Of a stretch of 12,153 nt of DNA, positions 1-9,700 are shown in pieces. Location of the stretch: the NCBI GenBank assembly GCA_020024775.1, contig JAHHTF010000024.1, positions 1 to 12,153 on the forward strand. Direction: 5' to 3'. Numbering within the stretch: position 1 is the first letter of the stretch; every line of letters starts with the position of its first letter. The DNA is from Ureaplasma sp. GTDB lineage: Bacteria; Bacillota_I; Bacilli_A; Mycoplasmatales; Mycoplasmoidaceae. The position numbers and the translations under genes are program-made. Under the pieces are notes generated by a model. The model worked only from the letters and a program-made list of their open reading frames with translations. It did not search any database and was not told the origin of the DNA.

Positions 1-25
1 CATAATTTTATTATATCTGTGTATA

Positions 26-45
26 GTGTGTTCATTTTGAATGAA
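26..45 (+). repeat. 20-bp dyad motif, left copy
   Basis: The sequence GTGTGTTCATTTTGAATGAA contains a perfect 6-bp inverted repeat, TTCATT-TTG-AATGAA, at 31/32-45. The same 20-mer occurs in reverse complement at 12110-12129 with one mismatch. It lies about 40 bp upstream of the predicted -10 box of the trmL operon. That is where an operator or activator site could sit, but no known Mollicutes operator such as CIRCE matches it. A terminator of an upstream gene is less likely, because no T-run follows on either strand. The repetition and symmetry are seen directly; any regulatory or recombination role is inference. Confidence 0.6.
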
Positions 46-81
46 AAATATTAAATCCACAAAAGATTAGAAAATATTGTG

Positions 82-90
82 TGTTATAAT
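82..90 (+). promoter_or_regulatory. extended -10 promoter of the trmL-trmB-tlyA-dinB operon
   Basis: A consensus TATAAT at 85-90 is preceded by TG at 82-83, giving an extended -10 (TGnTATAAT). No good TTGACA-like -35 is visible 16-18 bp upstream, which is common in Mollicutes promoters. Transcription would start near 97, leaving a leader of about 20 nt with a GAAAGGA Shine-Dalgarno at 106-112 before trmL. No other convincing promoter is seen until after dinB, so the four genes probably share it. Confidence 0.65.
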
Positions 91-116
91 TCTTTTATGT
101 TTATTGAAAGGAATCA

Positions 117-608
117 ATGATTATGACAAAACTAAATGTAGTTTTATTTGAACCTGAAATCGCTCAGAATGTAGGTAATATTATCAGAACGTGTGATAGC
201 TTTGACACCAAGCTTCATTTAATCAGACCATATGGATTCTTTTTAAATGATAAGGTGATTAAAAGATGTTCAACAAATCATTTACATCTTGAAAACATTT
301 TTCAATATGATGACTTTGAAGAATTCTTAGCTAAGAATCTTATTACTGATAATATTTATCTATTTACTAAAAAAGGTTTAAATGCACCAAATGAAATTGA
401 TTATTCAAAACATACAGATAAAGAAATTTATTTAATGTTTGGTAAAGAATCATCTGGGATTCCTGATGTAATATTAAATACATATAAAAATAATACAGTT
501 CGTGTTCCAATGTTACAAAACATTATTAGTATTAACTTAAGTAATACAGTAGCAATTGGACTATATGAAGTATTAAGACAATTTGATTACTTGAATTTAA
601 AGAAATAG
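117..608 (+). CDS. trmL: tRNA (cytidine/uridine-2'-O-)-methyltransferase TrmL (SPOUT family)
   Basis: The product is 163 aa, close to the roughly 157 aa of E. coli TrmL (YibK), a dimeric knotted SPOUT enzyme. TrmL uses S-adenosylmethionine to methylate the ribose of wobble nucleotide 34 in tRNA-Leu isoacceptors. All three SPOUT motifs are present: NVGNIIRTC at about 18-26, FGKESSGIP at 108-116, and the trefoil-knot motif RVPMLQNIISINLSNTVAIG from about 129, followed by LYEVLRQ. The start at 117 lies 4 nt after GAAAGGA (106-112). A second in-frame ATG at 123, which aligns as well with the family N terminus, has 10-nt spacing and could be the true start. It is the first gene of the operon, 16 nt from trmB. 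The family call is firm; the exact substrate is by homology. Confidence 0.93.
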   Translation: MIMTKLNVVLFEPEIAQNVGNIIRTCDSFDTKLHLIRPYGFFLNDKVIKRCSTNHLHLENIFQYDDFEEFLAKNLITDNIYLFTKKGLNAPNEIDYSKHTDKEIYLMFGKESSGIPDVILNTYKNNTVRVPMLQNIISINLSNTVAIGLYEVLRQFDYLNLKK

Positions 609-624
609 AAAGAACAATAAATAT

Positions 625-1275
625 ATGGGTAGACTTAGATTTAATAAGAAAGCAGAACAAATCATTAAAAACAATGAACATCATTATTTCTTGAATTCAA
701 TTGATGAAGTTAAAGAATACACAAAAGATAAAAATGTGATTCTAGAAATCGGAATGGGTAAAGGTGATTTCATTATTACTCAAGCACAATTAAATCCTAA
801 TGATTATTTTATTGGGATTGAGAAATATCAAACAGTTGCTATTAAAGCATTAAATAAAGTTAAAGATTTAAAACTTAATAACTTAAAATTTTTAACCACA
901 GATGCAACTAATCTAAATGAAATCTTTTTAGATAATAGTATTCAAAAAATATATTTAAACTTTTCAGATCCATGACCTAAAGCAAGACATGAAAAAAGAA
1001 GATTAACTTCAAATACATTTTTAGGGATTTATAAAAAACTATTACAGAAAGACGCTGTGGTTGAATTCAAAACAGATAATGAATCATTATATAGTTATTC
1101 AATAGAAAATCTATTACATAATAATGAATTCGATATTCAAGTAATTTATTATTCAAATAACATTTATTTAGAATTTGATAATCCACTTAATTACAATAAT
1201 ATTCAAACTGAATATGAAAGAAAATTCTTACAAAAAGGAAGTACAATTAAAAAAATCATATTCAGTTTTAAATAA
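625..1275 (+). CDS. trmB: tRNA (guanine-46-N7)-methyltransferase TrmB
   Basis: The product is 216 aa, normal for bacterial TrmB, which makes m7G46 in the variable loop of tRNAs with SAM as donor. The Rossmann SAM-binding motif EIGMGKGDF lies at 41-49 and IGIEKY at 63-68. The family signature NFSDPWPKARHEKRRL is at 112-127 and FKTDN at about 148-152. Trp117 in the signature is encoded by TGA at 973, so under the standard code the gene would look split into 625-975 and a piece from 1057. It is one intact gene, not a pseudogene. The N terminus MGRLRFNKK fits the family. The Shine-Dalgarno is weak (AGAAAGAA near 607-614), suggesting some dependence on translation from trmL. Confidence 0.96.
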
Positions 1276-1289
1276 GGATAAATAAGAAG

Positions 1290-2027
1290 ATGAGACTTGA
1301 TTTATATTTAGTAGAAACAAATAGAGCACAAACAAGAAATAAAGCTCAAGAAATGATTAAAAAAGGTTTTGTATCAGTTGATAATAAAGTGATATTGAAA
1401 CCTAATTATGATGTCTGTACAAACCAAGAAATCAAAATCTTATCTGAATTAGAGTTTGTTTCTAGAGCTGGGTATAAATTAAAGAAAGCTTTAGAAGAAT
1501 TTAAAATTGATGTAGATAATAAAACATGTTTAGACATTGGCGCATCAACTGGTGGGTTTGTTGATTGTTTATTGCAAAATGGTGCTAAAAAAGTTTATGC
1601 ACTAGATTGTGGAACAGACCAATTAGCCAAGAAATTATTAGATGATAATAAAGTTGTGAATTTAGCTAATACTAACTTAAAAGAAATTCCAAACTTAGAA
1701 TTTGATCATCTTGATATCATCACTTGTGATGTAAGTTTTATTAGTTTAAAACATGTGTTTGCAGCTATTGAATCATTAATTGATAGTGATACTATTTTAA
1801 TCTTTTTAATTAAGCCTCAATTTGAATTAAGTAAAGAGATTGTTGAAAAGAATAATTTCTGTATTAAAAAAGAATCAGATCGTCAAAAAGCAATTCATCA
1901 AGTACAAATGTATGCTAATGAACACAAGATAAATCTAGTATCAATAATTGAGTCCCCAATTACAGGAGCTAAGTTAGAAAACATCGAATACTTAGGTTTG
2001 TTTAAATATATTAACAAAAAGGATTAA
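1290..2027 (+). CDS. tlyA: TlyA-family rRNA 2'-O-methyltransferase (S4 + FtsJ-like domains)
   Basis: The product is 245 aa. An S4 RNA-binding domain occupies about residues 1-55 (RLDLYLVETNRAQTRNKAQ, then GFVSVDNKV). An FtsJ-type methyltransferase domain follows, with SAM motif LDIGASTGGFVDCLLQNGAK at 81-100 and LDCGTDQL after it. The expected catalytic tetrad appears to be K63 (SRAGYKL), D147 (CDVSF), K175 (LIKPQFE) and E233 (ENIEYL). TlyA enzymes methylate cytidine riboses, C1920 in 23S rRNA and, in the longer form, C1409 in 16S rRNA. This protein starts directly at the S4 domain, as the shorter type I (23S-only) form does; assigning the type is inference. The old family name hemolysin is not supported as a function. 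A GGA at 1276-1278 lies 11 nt before the start. Confidence 0.93.
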   Translation: MRLDLYLVETNRAQTRNKAQEMIKKGFVSVDNKVILKPNYDVCTNQEIKILSELEFVSRAGYKLKKALEEFKIDVDNKTCLDIGASTGGFVDCLLQNGAKKVYALDCGTDQLAKKLLDDNKVVNLANTNLKEIPNLEFDHLDIITCDVSFISLKHVFAAIESLIDSDTILIFLIKPQFELSKEIVEKNNFCIKKESDRQKAIHQVQMYANEHKINLVSIIESPITGAKLENIEYLGLFKYINKKD

Positions 2028-2028
2028 C

Positions 2029-3069
2029 ATGAAATATATTGCTCATATTGATGTTGATGCTTTTTTTGCATCTGTTGAAGAAACATTAGATAAATCATTA
2101 CATAATATTCCATTTGCTATTGCAAACAATACTAAGGATGGAATTATTTCAACAGCTAATTATCATGCAAGAAAATTAGGGATTCATTCTGCAATGTTAG
2201 TATCTGATGCAATTAGAATTTATCCAGATTTAAAAGTTATTAAAGCAAATCTGTCTTTGTACAGAAAGATATCATATGAACTATTTGATATTTTATATAA
2301 AAGGGTTTCTAATCAAATTGAAATCGCTTCGATTGATGAATGCTTTTTAGATATTACAGAAGAATTAAAAGATGTAGATCAAAACATCTTGTTCTTCGTT
2401 TCTGATATCAAAAATATCATTAAAAGAGAAACAGGATTAAATATTTCAATTGGAGTTGGTCCAAATAAATATATTGCTAAACTATTGACCAATTTTTCAA
2501 AACCAAATGGTTTATTAATTTATGATGAAAAAATTTTTTTAAAGAATTCAATTCTACATTTAAACCAAATTAATAAATCCGATTTAGAGCATCTTAAATC
2601 TTTAGGGATTAATAATTTTGAAGATTTTTGTAATCCTAAAAATGAAAAAATAATCATTCCAGTAGTTGGTAGAAACAGATATTATAAGATTTCAAATTTG
2701 TTATTGAATAAAGCTTTTGATCCTTTAACAATCAATTTTAATAAACCTAATCAGATTTCAGAAACTTGTAATTTCAATCCTGATTGTAGTGAGATTAAAG
2801 TAATTAATCAAGAAATAAAAAGATTGATTAAGAATTTATTAGATAAAAAGGAATTGAATGAATATTTTTATGATACTGTCGCTGTTTATTACAAACAAAA
2901 TAGAAAAATTAAACGTTTTAGTAGAAAGATAAATGACTACAAAAATATCAATACTATCATTCTAAAATTGTTTCTAGATAACTGAGATGAAAAAGCAATA
3001 GATTATATTGGGATTTCCTTAATTAATCCTATTCCTAAAAAACAATCAAATTTGTTCGATTTTATATAA
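2029..3069 (+). CDS. dinB: Y-family (DinB/ImpB/MucB-type) translesion DNA polymerase
   Basis: The product is 346 aa, typical of DNA polymerase IV. The palm carries the metal-binding motif HIDVDAFFASVE (D8, with F13 at the steric-gate position of E. coli Pol IV) and SIDECFLDI (D103, E104). NYHARKLGIHSAM at 44-56 is the finger motif. SIGVGPNKYIAKLL at 140-153 and SKPNGLLI follow, then a helix-hairpin-helix thumb near 183-201 (LKSLGINNFEDF). The little finger is divergent. Trp319 is TGA (2983), so the apparent stop at 2985 is not real and the frame runs to TAA at 3067. The added tail ends QSNLFDFI, where Q339-F343 matches the beta-clamp-binding motif QxxLF. The start lies 1 nt after tlyA, with AAGGA inside the tlyA end, so translation is probably coupled. 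It would allow bypass of damaged template bases. Confidence 0.94.
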
Positions 3070-3078
3070 TAAAATATA

Positions 3079-3108
3079 TTTAGAAAATACCACATAATTT
3101 CTTATAAT
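3079..3108 (+). promoter_or_regulatory. probable promoter of the lipoprotein-permease unit
   Basis: A perfect TATAAT at 3103-3108 sits in the dinB-lipoprotein gap, with a weak TTTAGA-like -35 about 18 bp upstream (3079-3084). Transcription would begin near 3115 and give a leader of about 75 nt. No GC-rich hairpin with a T-run is visible after dinB, so read-through from the upstream operon may add to expression. No homopolymer or triplet repeat tract of the kind used for promoter phase variation is present here. Confidence 0.55.
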
Positions 3109-3115
3109 ATTTATC

Positions 3116-3132
3116 TATCTACATAGTAGATA
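3116..3132 (+). promoter_or_regulatory. 7-bp hairpin at predicted transcript start
   Basis: TATCTAC-ATA-GTAGATA is a perfect 7-bp inverted repeat with a 3-nt loop, starting about 8 bp after the TATAAT box. The position suits a repressor operator overlapping the start of transcription or a 5'-end stem that stabilises the mRNA. It lacks a T-run, so it is not a standard intrinsic terminator. The role is inferred from position only. Confidence 0.4.
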
Positions 3133-3143
3133 ATCATTTAAAG

Positions 3144-3188
3144 ATGAAAAGTTTAAGACAAATATTTATGACTTTAGTATTGGAGTAA
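3144..3188 (+). CDS. possible 14-codon leader ORF coupled to the lipoprotein start
   Basis: An ATG at 3144 opens a short frame, MKSLRQIFMTLVLE, ending in TAA at 3186-3188, 2 nt before the lipoprotein ATG at 3191. Its last sense codons contain the GGAG Shine-Dalgarno (3182-3185) that serves the lipoprotein, so ribosomes finishing it would stop on top of that site. Its own ribosome-binding site is weak (AAAG just before the ATG), and it has no similarity I recognise. An ORF this short can arise by chance, so the entry is a candidate for translational coupling rather than an established gene. Confidence 0.25.
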   Translation: MKSLRQIFMTLVLE

Positions 3189-3190
3189 TT

Positions 3191-6100
3191 ATGAACAAAA
3201 AAACTAAAATTATTTTAAGTGCTTTTGCAGTTGGTGCAGTTATTATTCCACCAGCTGTTCTTGCAGCTTCATGTTCAACAACAAATAACAAAACTAATAA
3301 AAATGTTAAATTAGATTTTGTTAATACTTTTGGTTGTTCATTAGATGAACTAAAAACATTTAGTCAACAAAACCCAGCAACATTTGAATCTCTTGTTGCA
3401 TCAAAACTAAATGTAAGTGAACAAGAAATTAAAGATATTCAATTTAATGCACAAGGTTTAGTTGTAAAAACAGAATCAGCTTTGGGTAGTTGCACTTACA
3501 CTTGTACATTCACTCCAATCTTCAATCCTAATCCATCACAATCAAATTCAATTGTTCCAAATACTATAGCAAACCAAACTTCAGAATATTGAGGTATGGA
3601 TTTTTCTAATTTTACTCATTGTCAAAAAGTTTTTGGTCAAACTTTATATCCGTTAGTTCAACCAACTCCAACGGTTCCAAATCCAGTCCAAAGAACTATT
3701 CCAATTTCAATTCAAGAAGCAGATAAAGAAATTGAAACAACTCCAACAGCAAGTTACTTATCAGATATTGAGAATTTAAAATTCGATTTAGCTTCTTATT
3801 TTGTAAATCATCTTAATACACAATTTGATCAAAACAAATTGGATATTGTTTCAACTAACTTATTTTTCAATTTAGATTTAAAATTAGAAAATTCTAAACC
3901 AGTTGGTTCTTGAATTGTTCAATTTAAAAACCCATCTAAACAAATGATTACATTTGATATATTTGGTCATAAATTTGATATTCAACCAAATCAATACTTG
4001 TCATACAAATTAACTATTGCTCCAACAACTAATTTCGAATTCTGTGCTCTTTCTGGTTTAAACCAAATTGGAATCAATTTAATTAATCCAAATGTTGAAT
4101 ACTCAATTGGAAATACTGCTGTTCAAACTTTAACAGATCCAATTAAGTTTGTAACTCATTTCGATGTTTATAATTTAGCACCTGCTGGAACCAAAGTAAT
4201 TACTAACACAAAAGGTATTGCTCAAAACCCAGCACTTGTTGCTAATAATGTTTCACAACTAAATTCAGTATTAAGTGATACTGAAGCAGTTAATCTTGAA
4301 ACTGTTAAGAAAAATATCACTAACTGAGCAACAGGCCAATTTACTGCATTCAAAAGTATTGCATTAGGTGCAATTGGAATTATGCAAAAAGTTGCTAATC
4401 CAGATTTAAGTTTATTTGGATTATTAACTACTTTAGGTTATACATATGCTAAAGATGATAAATCAACATCACCAACTGATGAAACATATGTTTTAGAAAA
4501 AGGTCCATTATCTAAAATTATTTCTCATGTGGGATTAGATCAAAATATTCAAATTGTATTAAACAACTTATTATCTAATCAACCAATTTCGAATTTCTTA
4601 TACCATTCATTTGATGCACTAATGAATGTTATTGATATGATTAAAACACCTGCTAATGATGCAATCATCTCAACTATTCAAGATTTCTTATCAGTTAACT
4701 TAAAAAACAAACCTTTAAGTGAATACCAACGTTTTATTAAAAATCTTTCTTCACTAAAATATACAATTAAGATTTTCTTAGAAAGTTCATTACACTTAAA
4801 TCCAATTCAATTAGATTATATTTATTCACTTGTTGATTCGTTAGCTAATGATCAAAACATTTTTGCATTCTTAGGTTCTCACTTGAATGCTAATGAATTT
4901 AAATTAATTAATGGATTAGTTCAGGTTCCAGCTATCAACAATATTTTAAGCAAATTAATTGTCGCAACAACTGAACTGCAAGATGCATGAACTAAAGACC
5001 CAAGTTTGCAAACAGAAACTGACCCAAGTAAACAAAATGTTTTAACAATGAAATTCTGGGATTTCATTTTATCTAATAAAGTAAGAGAATTGCTTGCTTC
5101 AATTCCTGCTATTAATTGAATTACATTCCCACAATTTAATGAACCATTACCAGGAGATACAAATCCTCCAACTCCAGCTCAATTAAAAGCAAAAATCATT
5201 AGTTGTTTAAATTCAATTTTATACACTCCTTTTGCTCCTAATCAACAAGGAACAGGTTCATTAAAATTCTTTAGAACAATTTATGGAAAACCAGTTGCAG
5301 ATATTACAACTGCAATGTATGATAAAGCAGCTAAATTAGTTTCTACTGGATTACAAGATGTAAAACCTGTTCAAGGTTATGATAATGTAATTAGACAAAA
5401 AATGAAACCATTAGTACCACAAATTGCAACAGCATTAGGATTACCAACTAATGGTTTATTACCTGATCCACTTGATATCCCACCATATGTGGATTTACCA
5501 GGACATCCAGCAACTGTACCACAAAATGGTCAATCTTGTGTTATGGTAATGCCACCACAAGATCCATCTAATTTATGATCTGATATTAAAGTTTGTGTGG
5601 AATACTACTATACTGGTTTAGATGTATTATTACCATCTATTAAAGATACTAGTAGTGGACTAGATCAAAAAATAACATTTGCACAAGACTATGAACACAA
5701 ATTACAAGTAGTAAGAGTAGAGTTCTCTCCTTTTGCAGTTCCACCTGCACCTGCACCAAGTCCAGCACCTGCTACTTATGAAAAGAAACCAAGTACAAAT
5801 TTCGAACCATTCCCACCAATGTATGGTATTGATTCATTATACAAATTTGTAGATATGTTCATGCAATTTGATCCAAACAAAGATATTGTTTGACCTAAGG
5901 ATGATGTTTTATTTAATCCCGTTACAAAACAAATTGATATCTCAACTTTAAAATATGGATTCAAATTTGAAAACCCATTCGAATCAGATCCGCGTTTAAA
6001 ACCTGTTAAAGTTGAAATTCCTACAAAAGATTTAATTTGATTATTACCAAAAATTGGACCTACTCCACCAGCATTTATTCCTGTTCCACCTGATACAATT

Positions 6101-6679
6101 AATGGTATCATCGATGGATTAAAAACAGCTGCTCCAATTATTACAGTTTATAACCAAATCCAAGTCTCTGGAGTTGCTAATCCAACAGAACCATCTATAC
6201 TATTTGCTTCAACTCCTAATGGGGTAACTTGATCTCCAAACCTTAAAGCTAGTATTGGATTAGCTTCATTCTTAAAGGTTGGTATCATTCAACCACCTAT
6301 TAAAATTCCATTTAATTTAATTTGTAAAAATCAAACAAGTTTAAAACCTATGGAATTTAGTTATGCTAATAAAGATACTTATGTTGTTATGCCAACACAA
6401 GAAACATTAAACCAATTTAAAACTATTATTGATGATACAGTTTCTACTAAAGAACAAAAGGTTGAACAAATTAAACAATTATTATTAGTGAATAAAACTA
6501 ATTTAGATTTATCACAATTAGTTAGAGTTGATTTTTCAAAAACAAAACCTTTAATCGGAAAACCATCATACAATGTATCATTATCATCAATGGTTCCTTT
6601 ATACTTCGAAACTCTTGATGCTTCAGGAACGATTGTAAGCAATGGTACTCAAACTAGTTTTAGTTTTACAATTTCTTAG
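3191..6679 (+). CDS. large surface lipoprotein of unknown function, partner of the adjacent ABC permease
   Basis: The product is 1,162 aa and intact once nine TGA codons are read as Trp (for example at 3590, 3911, 4325, 4988, 5576 and 5891); one Trp is TGG. The N terminus has a lysine-rich start (NKKTK), a hydrophobic stretch at about 7-26, and lipobox AASC with the lipidated cysteine at C28, so it should be anchored on the outside of the membrane. The mature part is rich in Asn, Ser, Thr and Pro. Proline-rich segments occur near 108-123, 155-171, 753-778 and 846-864 (FAVPPAPAPSPAPATYEKKP). It has nine further cysteines (49, 101, 105, 144, 285, 672, 783, 802, 1045). I recognise no catalytic motif, tandem repeat or named domain. 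GGAG at 3182-3185 gives 5-nt spacing to the start. The permease begins 24 nt downstream, which suggests a shared complex, possibly as a binding component. Confidence 0.9.
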
Positions 6680-6703
6680 ATAGTTAATGGAGAATAAACT
6701 ATA

Positions 6704-9700
6704 ATGAAAACATTTAACATTCTACTAAGAAATTGCATGAGGATAATGTGGAAGTTTAAGTGGTTAATCTTAAACCTTTGCTTGCTATTATTGATAGCAA
6801 TTACAGTATTATCAAGTGTATTCTTATCCAATGTTTCTTTAAAAGAATCTTATAACAAATTAAATAGTGATGGAATTACTCCTGATTTCTCAATTCAGAA
6901 GTATGCACCGGATTCTCAAGTTAAGTTAGATATTAATACTGGTAATCAAAGAAATAAATTAATAGCAACTAACTCAAAGATTCCTTATAGGTTCTACTCA
7001 CCGGCCAAAACATCTGAATTTGTTGATCCAACTAATCCAGCAAACAATAAATCATTTTATGGATTTACTACTTTTTATTCAGATATGAATAAGGATAATC
7101 CTAGTGCATGACCCAATTTAATTTATGCAACTGATTATGAATATTGTTTGCCGATTAATACTATTAAAACACCAGAATCATATCGAAATCAATTATTCAA
7201 TTTATTTACTTTTTATAATAGTGGTTTATATGATTCAACATTAGCCCCAACAGTTGTATCAAATGATGCTAAAGTCAATTTAAAATCATTATACAATGAG
7301 AGTTTATATTCTTATAATCCTTGATCATTAAGAATAGATCCAAACACTAATAATTTAATGAACTCAGCTTTTGGATTAGCAACAATTGATGGTTTTGTTG
7401 ATAAAACAAATAACTTTAAGGTTTTCTTATCAACATACGATACATCTACGCAACAAATTGTTGGAACATTAAATACTTTTAGCCCATCAACTGTTACACA
7501 ACAACAAATGCAAACAGTTAATGCTGAAGTTCAAGCATATGAAAGCTCTCCTTTAAATAATAATTCATCACAATTTGTGTTCCCAACAAATCCAATTACT
7601 GATTACAATTATTATAGAAAATTCTTGTATTTAAATGGGATTAGTCAACCTGTGTCATTTCCTGAAAAGTTAATGAACTTTTCAAACCAAAGTCTCCAAA
7701 CATTAAAGACTAATTTTTTTGTTACATCAAACCAAGAATTTGTTTTTGATTACAAAATTAATCCAGATACATCATCAGGGATTGTTAAATTCTTAGCTAA
7801 TCATTATTATGCTAATAAAGTATCTAATGAATCAACAAAATACTTTGAAGGACAAATTAGAATTCCTGTTGTTCCTTACTTTAGTATTCAACCAGTTCCT
7901 GGTTATTTACCAACAGCTAATGAATTATTAAATCCTATTGATATCAATAACAATAAGAATTGAGAAATTGATGAATTAGGAATTAAAGCATTAATGTCAA
8001 CAACAATTGATTTATTAAAGACAATTATTTCTAATCAATTCAATAAATATATTACTCAATTAAGTACTTCTACTGTTCCAGAACAACAAGCAATTTATAA
8101 AGAGTATCAAGAAAAATTTGATGTAGAAAGTTATCTAAAAAATAACAACTTCAATTATTCAGTTACATCTAATTTTGTTTATTCAACTTTAGGAACTAAT
8201 GCAATTGTTGCTAATTATGAATCTGATCCTGAAAATAATAAAATTGTTTTAAAATCTGGTTTACCAGTTCTTAAAGAACAATCTCCAGAATTAAATGTGA
8301 ATGGTAAATTTAAAATCGAACAAGTTAATCCGAACACTAATCAACCATTCACAGATAACATTAGTTTCTTGGATTTAATGGAACTGAATTTTCAAGTAAG
8401 AGACCCTAGTATTGTTAATGCAAAATTTGATATTTCTAAAGAAAATTATTTGAAATTCAAACTGTATCAATTCTTCGAAATTATTTATCAAGCTAAGATG
8501 ACTTTGAAACCAACTGATGAAGATTACATTAGACGTAATTGTAGTTTCTTAGCAGATCCATTAAATACAAATGATTGAGAATTGTATTGAAATAAATTAC
8601 AAGACTTTATTAAACATTATAAATTTGCAAATTTAGAACAAACAGGGTATGGATACAAGATGTCTTTAAGACAATATTCTAATATTAATGGAATATATCT
8701 TGAAATCCCTGCAGAATATAATGACCCAACTTCAGACACTGTAGTGTTGTCTCAAAACTATGCAGGGTTTGAAAACAATTCAAATGGTGTAGTGGATTCT
8801 AACTTCTTAAAAGCGGCATTGCAATTGCCAATGAGAAATTATAAAATCACACAAGATGACATTAATAAGAATCCTTATTTATACCAAAAGAATTACATCT
8901 ATAATCCATATACCCGTAAAGTTGAATTCTATAATGATTTCAAAAGTTGAATGAACTCATTAGATAGAAGATATATTACAAGATTAAACTCTGAAGACTA
9001 CGTAATCATTGGATCAGGATTATCTCCTGAATTCATGTATCCAGTTTCATCTGCTCAGCAATTAATGGTGAACAATAATTCTCCAGTTGTTTATACAAAT
9101 AACAAAGGGTTTGCAAAAATCTATGAAGGATTATCAGTTCCAATTGCTTCAAATTATTGAGTAAGTTATAATGATTCAACTTTAAGAGGTTCAACTCAAA
9201 TTCAAAACATTAATAATCAATTCCAAGAAGCATATGGTAGAGATATTGCTTATAGTGTAAGAGATTATTCACAGCCCAACCAAATTATTTATACAAGAAT
9301 GAATTTCTCTAGAAACATTCTTAATGTTGTTGTTATTTTAACAACTGTAATTGGTTTGATTATTGCTTTATTAGCAATCTTCTTCTTATCAATTTTATTA
9401 AGAAGTGTAATTAAACAAAACCTTAATACATTTGCGATTGGTTTAGCTAATGGTATTACAAAAAGAAAACTTGCACTAAGTTTCTTCCCACTAGCTTTAA
9501 TTCCATCTTTCATTACTGCATTAGTAGGTTATGGATTATCATTAATTTGTTATCCAATTATTAATAATGCAATTCTAAGTTATTGAACATTAACAATTAG
9601 TCCTGTGTTCTTTAGTTTCTTAGTGTTTGGTTCAATTTTCTTGATTACATCACTATTAATGTTCACATCAATGATTTGTGTAATCTACTGAACTCTAAGA

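Noticed and set aside
1..25. A second promoter from TATTAT (9-14) or TATAGT (22-27) upstream of the left motif
   Set aside because: Such hexamers are expected by chance in this AT-rich sequence and no -35 or spacing supports them. The 85-90 box is clearly better placed for trmL.
625..1275. trmB as a pseudogene split by a stop at 973-975
   Set aside because: The TGA falls exactly at the invariant Trp of the TrmB signature DPWPK, and the frame continues through family motifs. It is sense under the mycoplasma code.
1290..2027. Hemolysin (pore-forming toxin) annotation
   Set aside because: The S4 domain, the SAM motif and the K-D-K-E catalytic residues identify an rRNA methyltransferase. The hemolysin name is historical for this family.
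5776..6111. Minus-strand frame of 111 codons
   Set aside because: It lies wholly inside the lipoprotein gene, opposite its coding frame. It has no ribosome-binding site or recognisable motif and looks like an antisense shadow of AT-rich coding sequence.
6379..6642. Minus-strand frame of 87 codons
   Set aside because: It is antisense to the C-terminal part of the lipoprotein gene, with no motif and no independent gene context.
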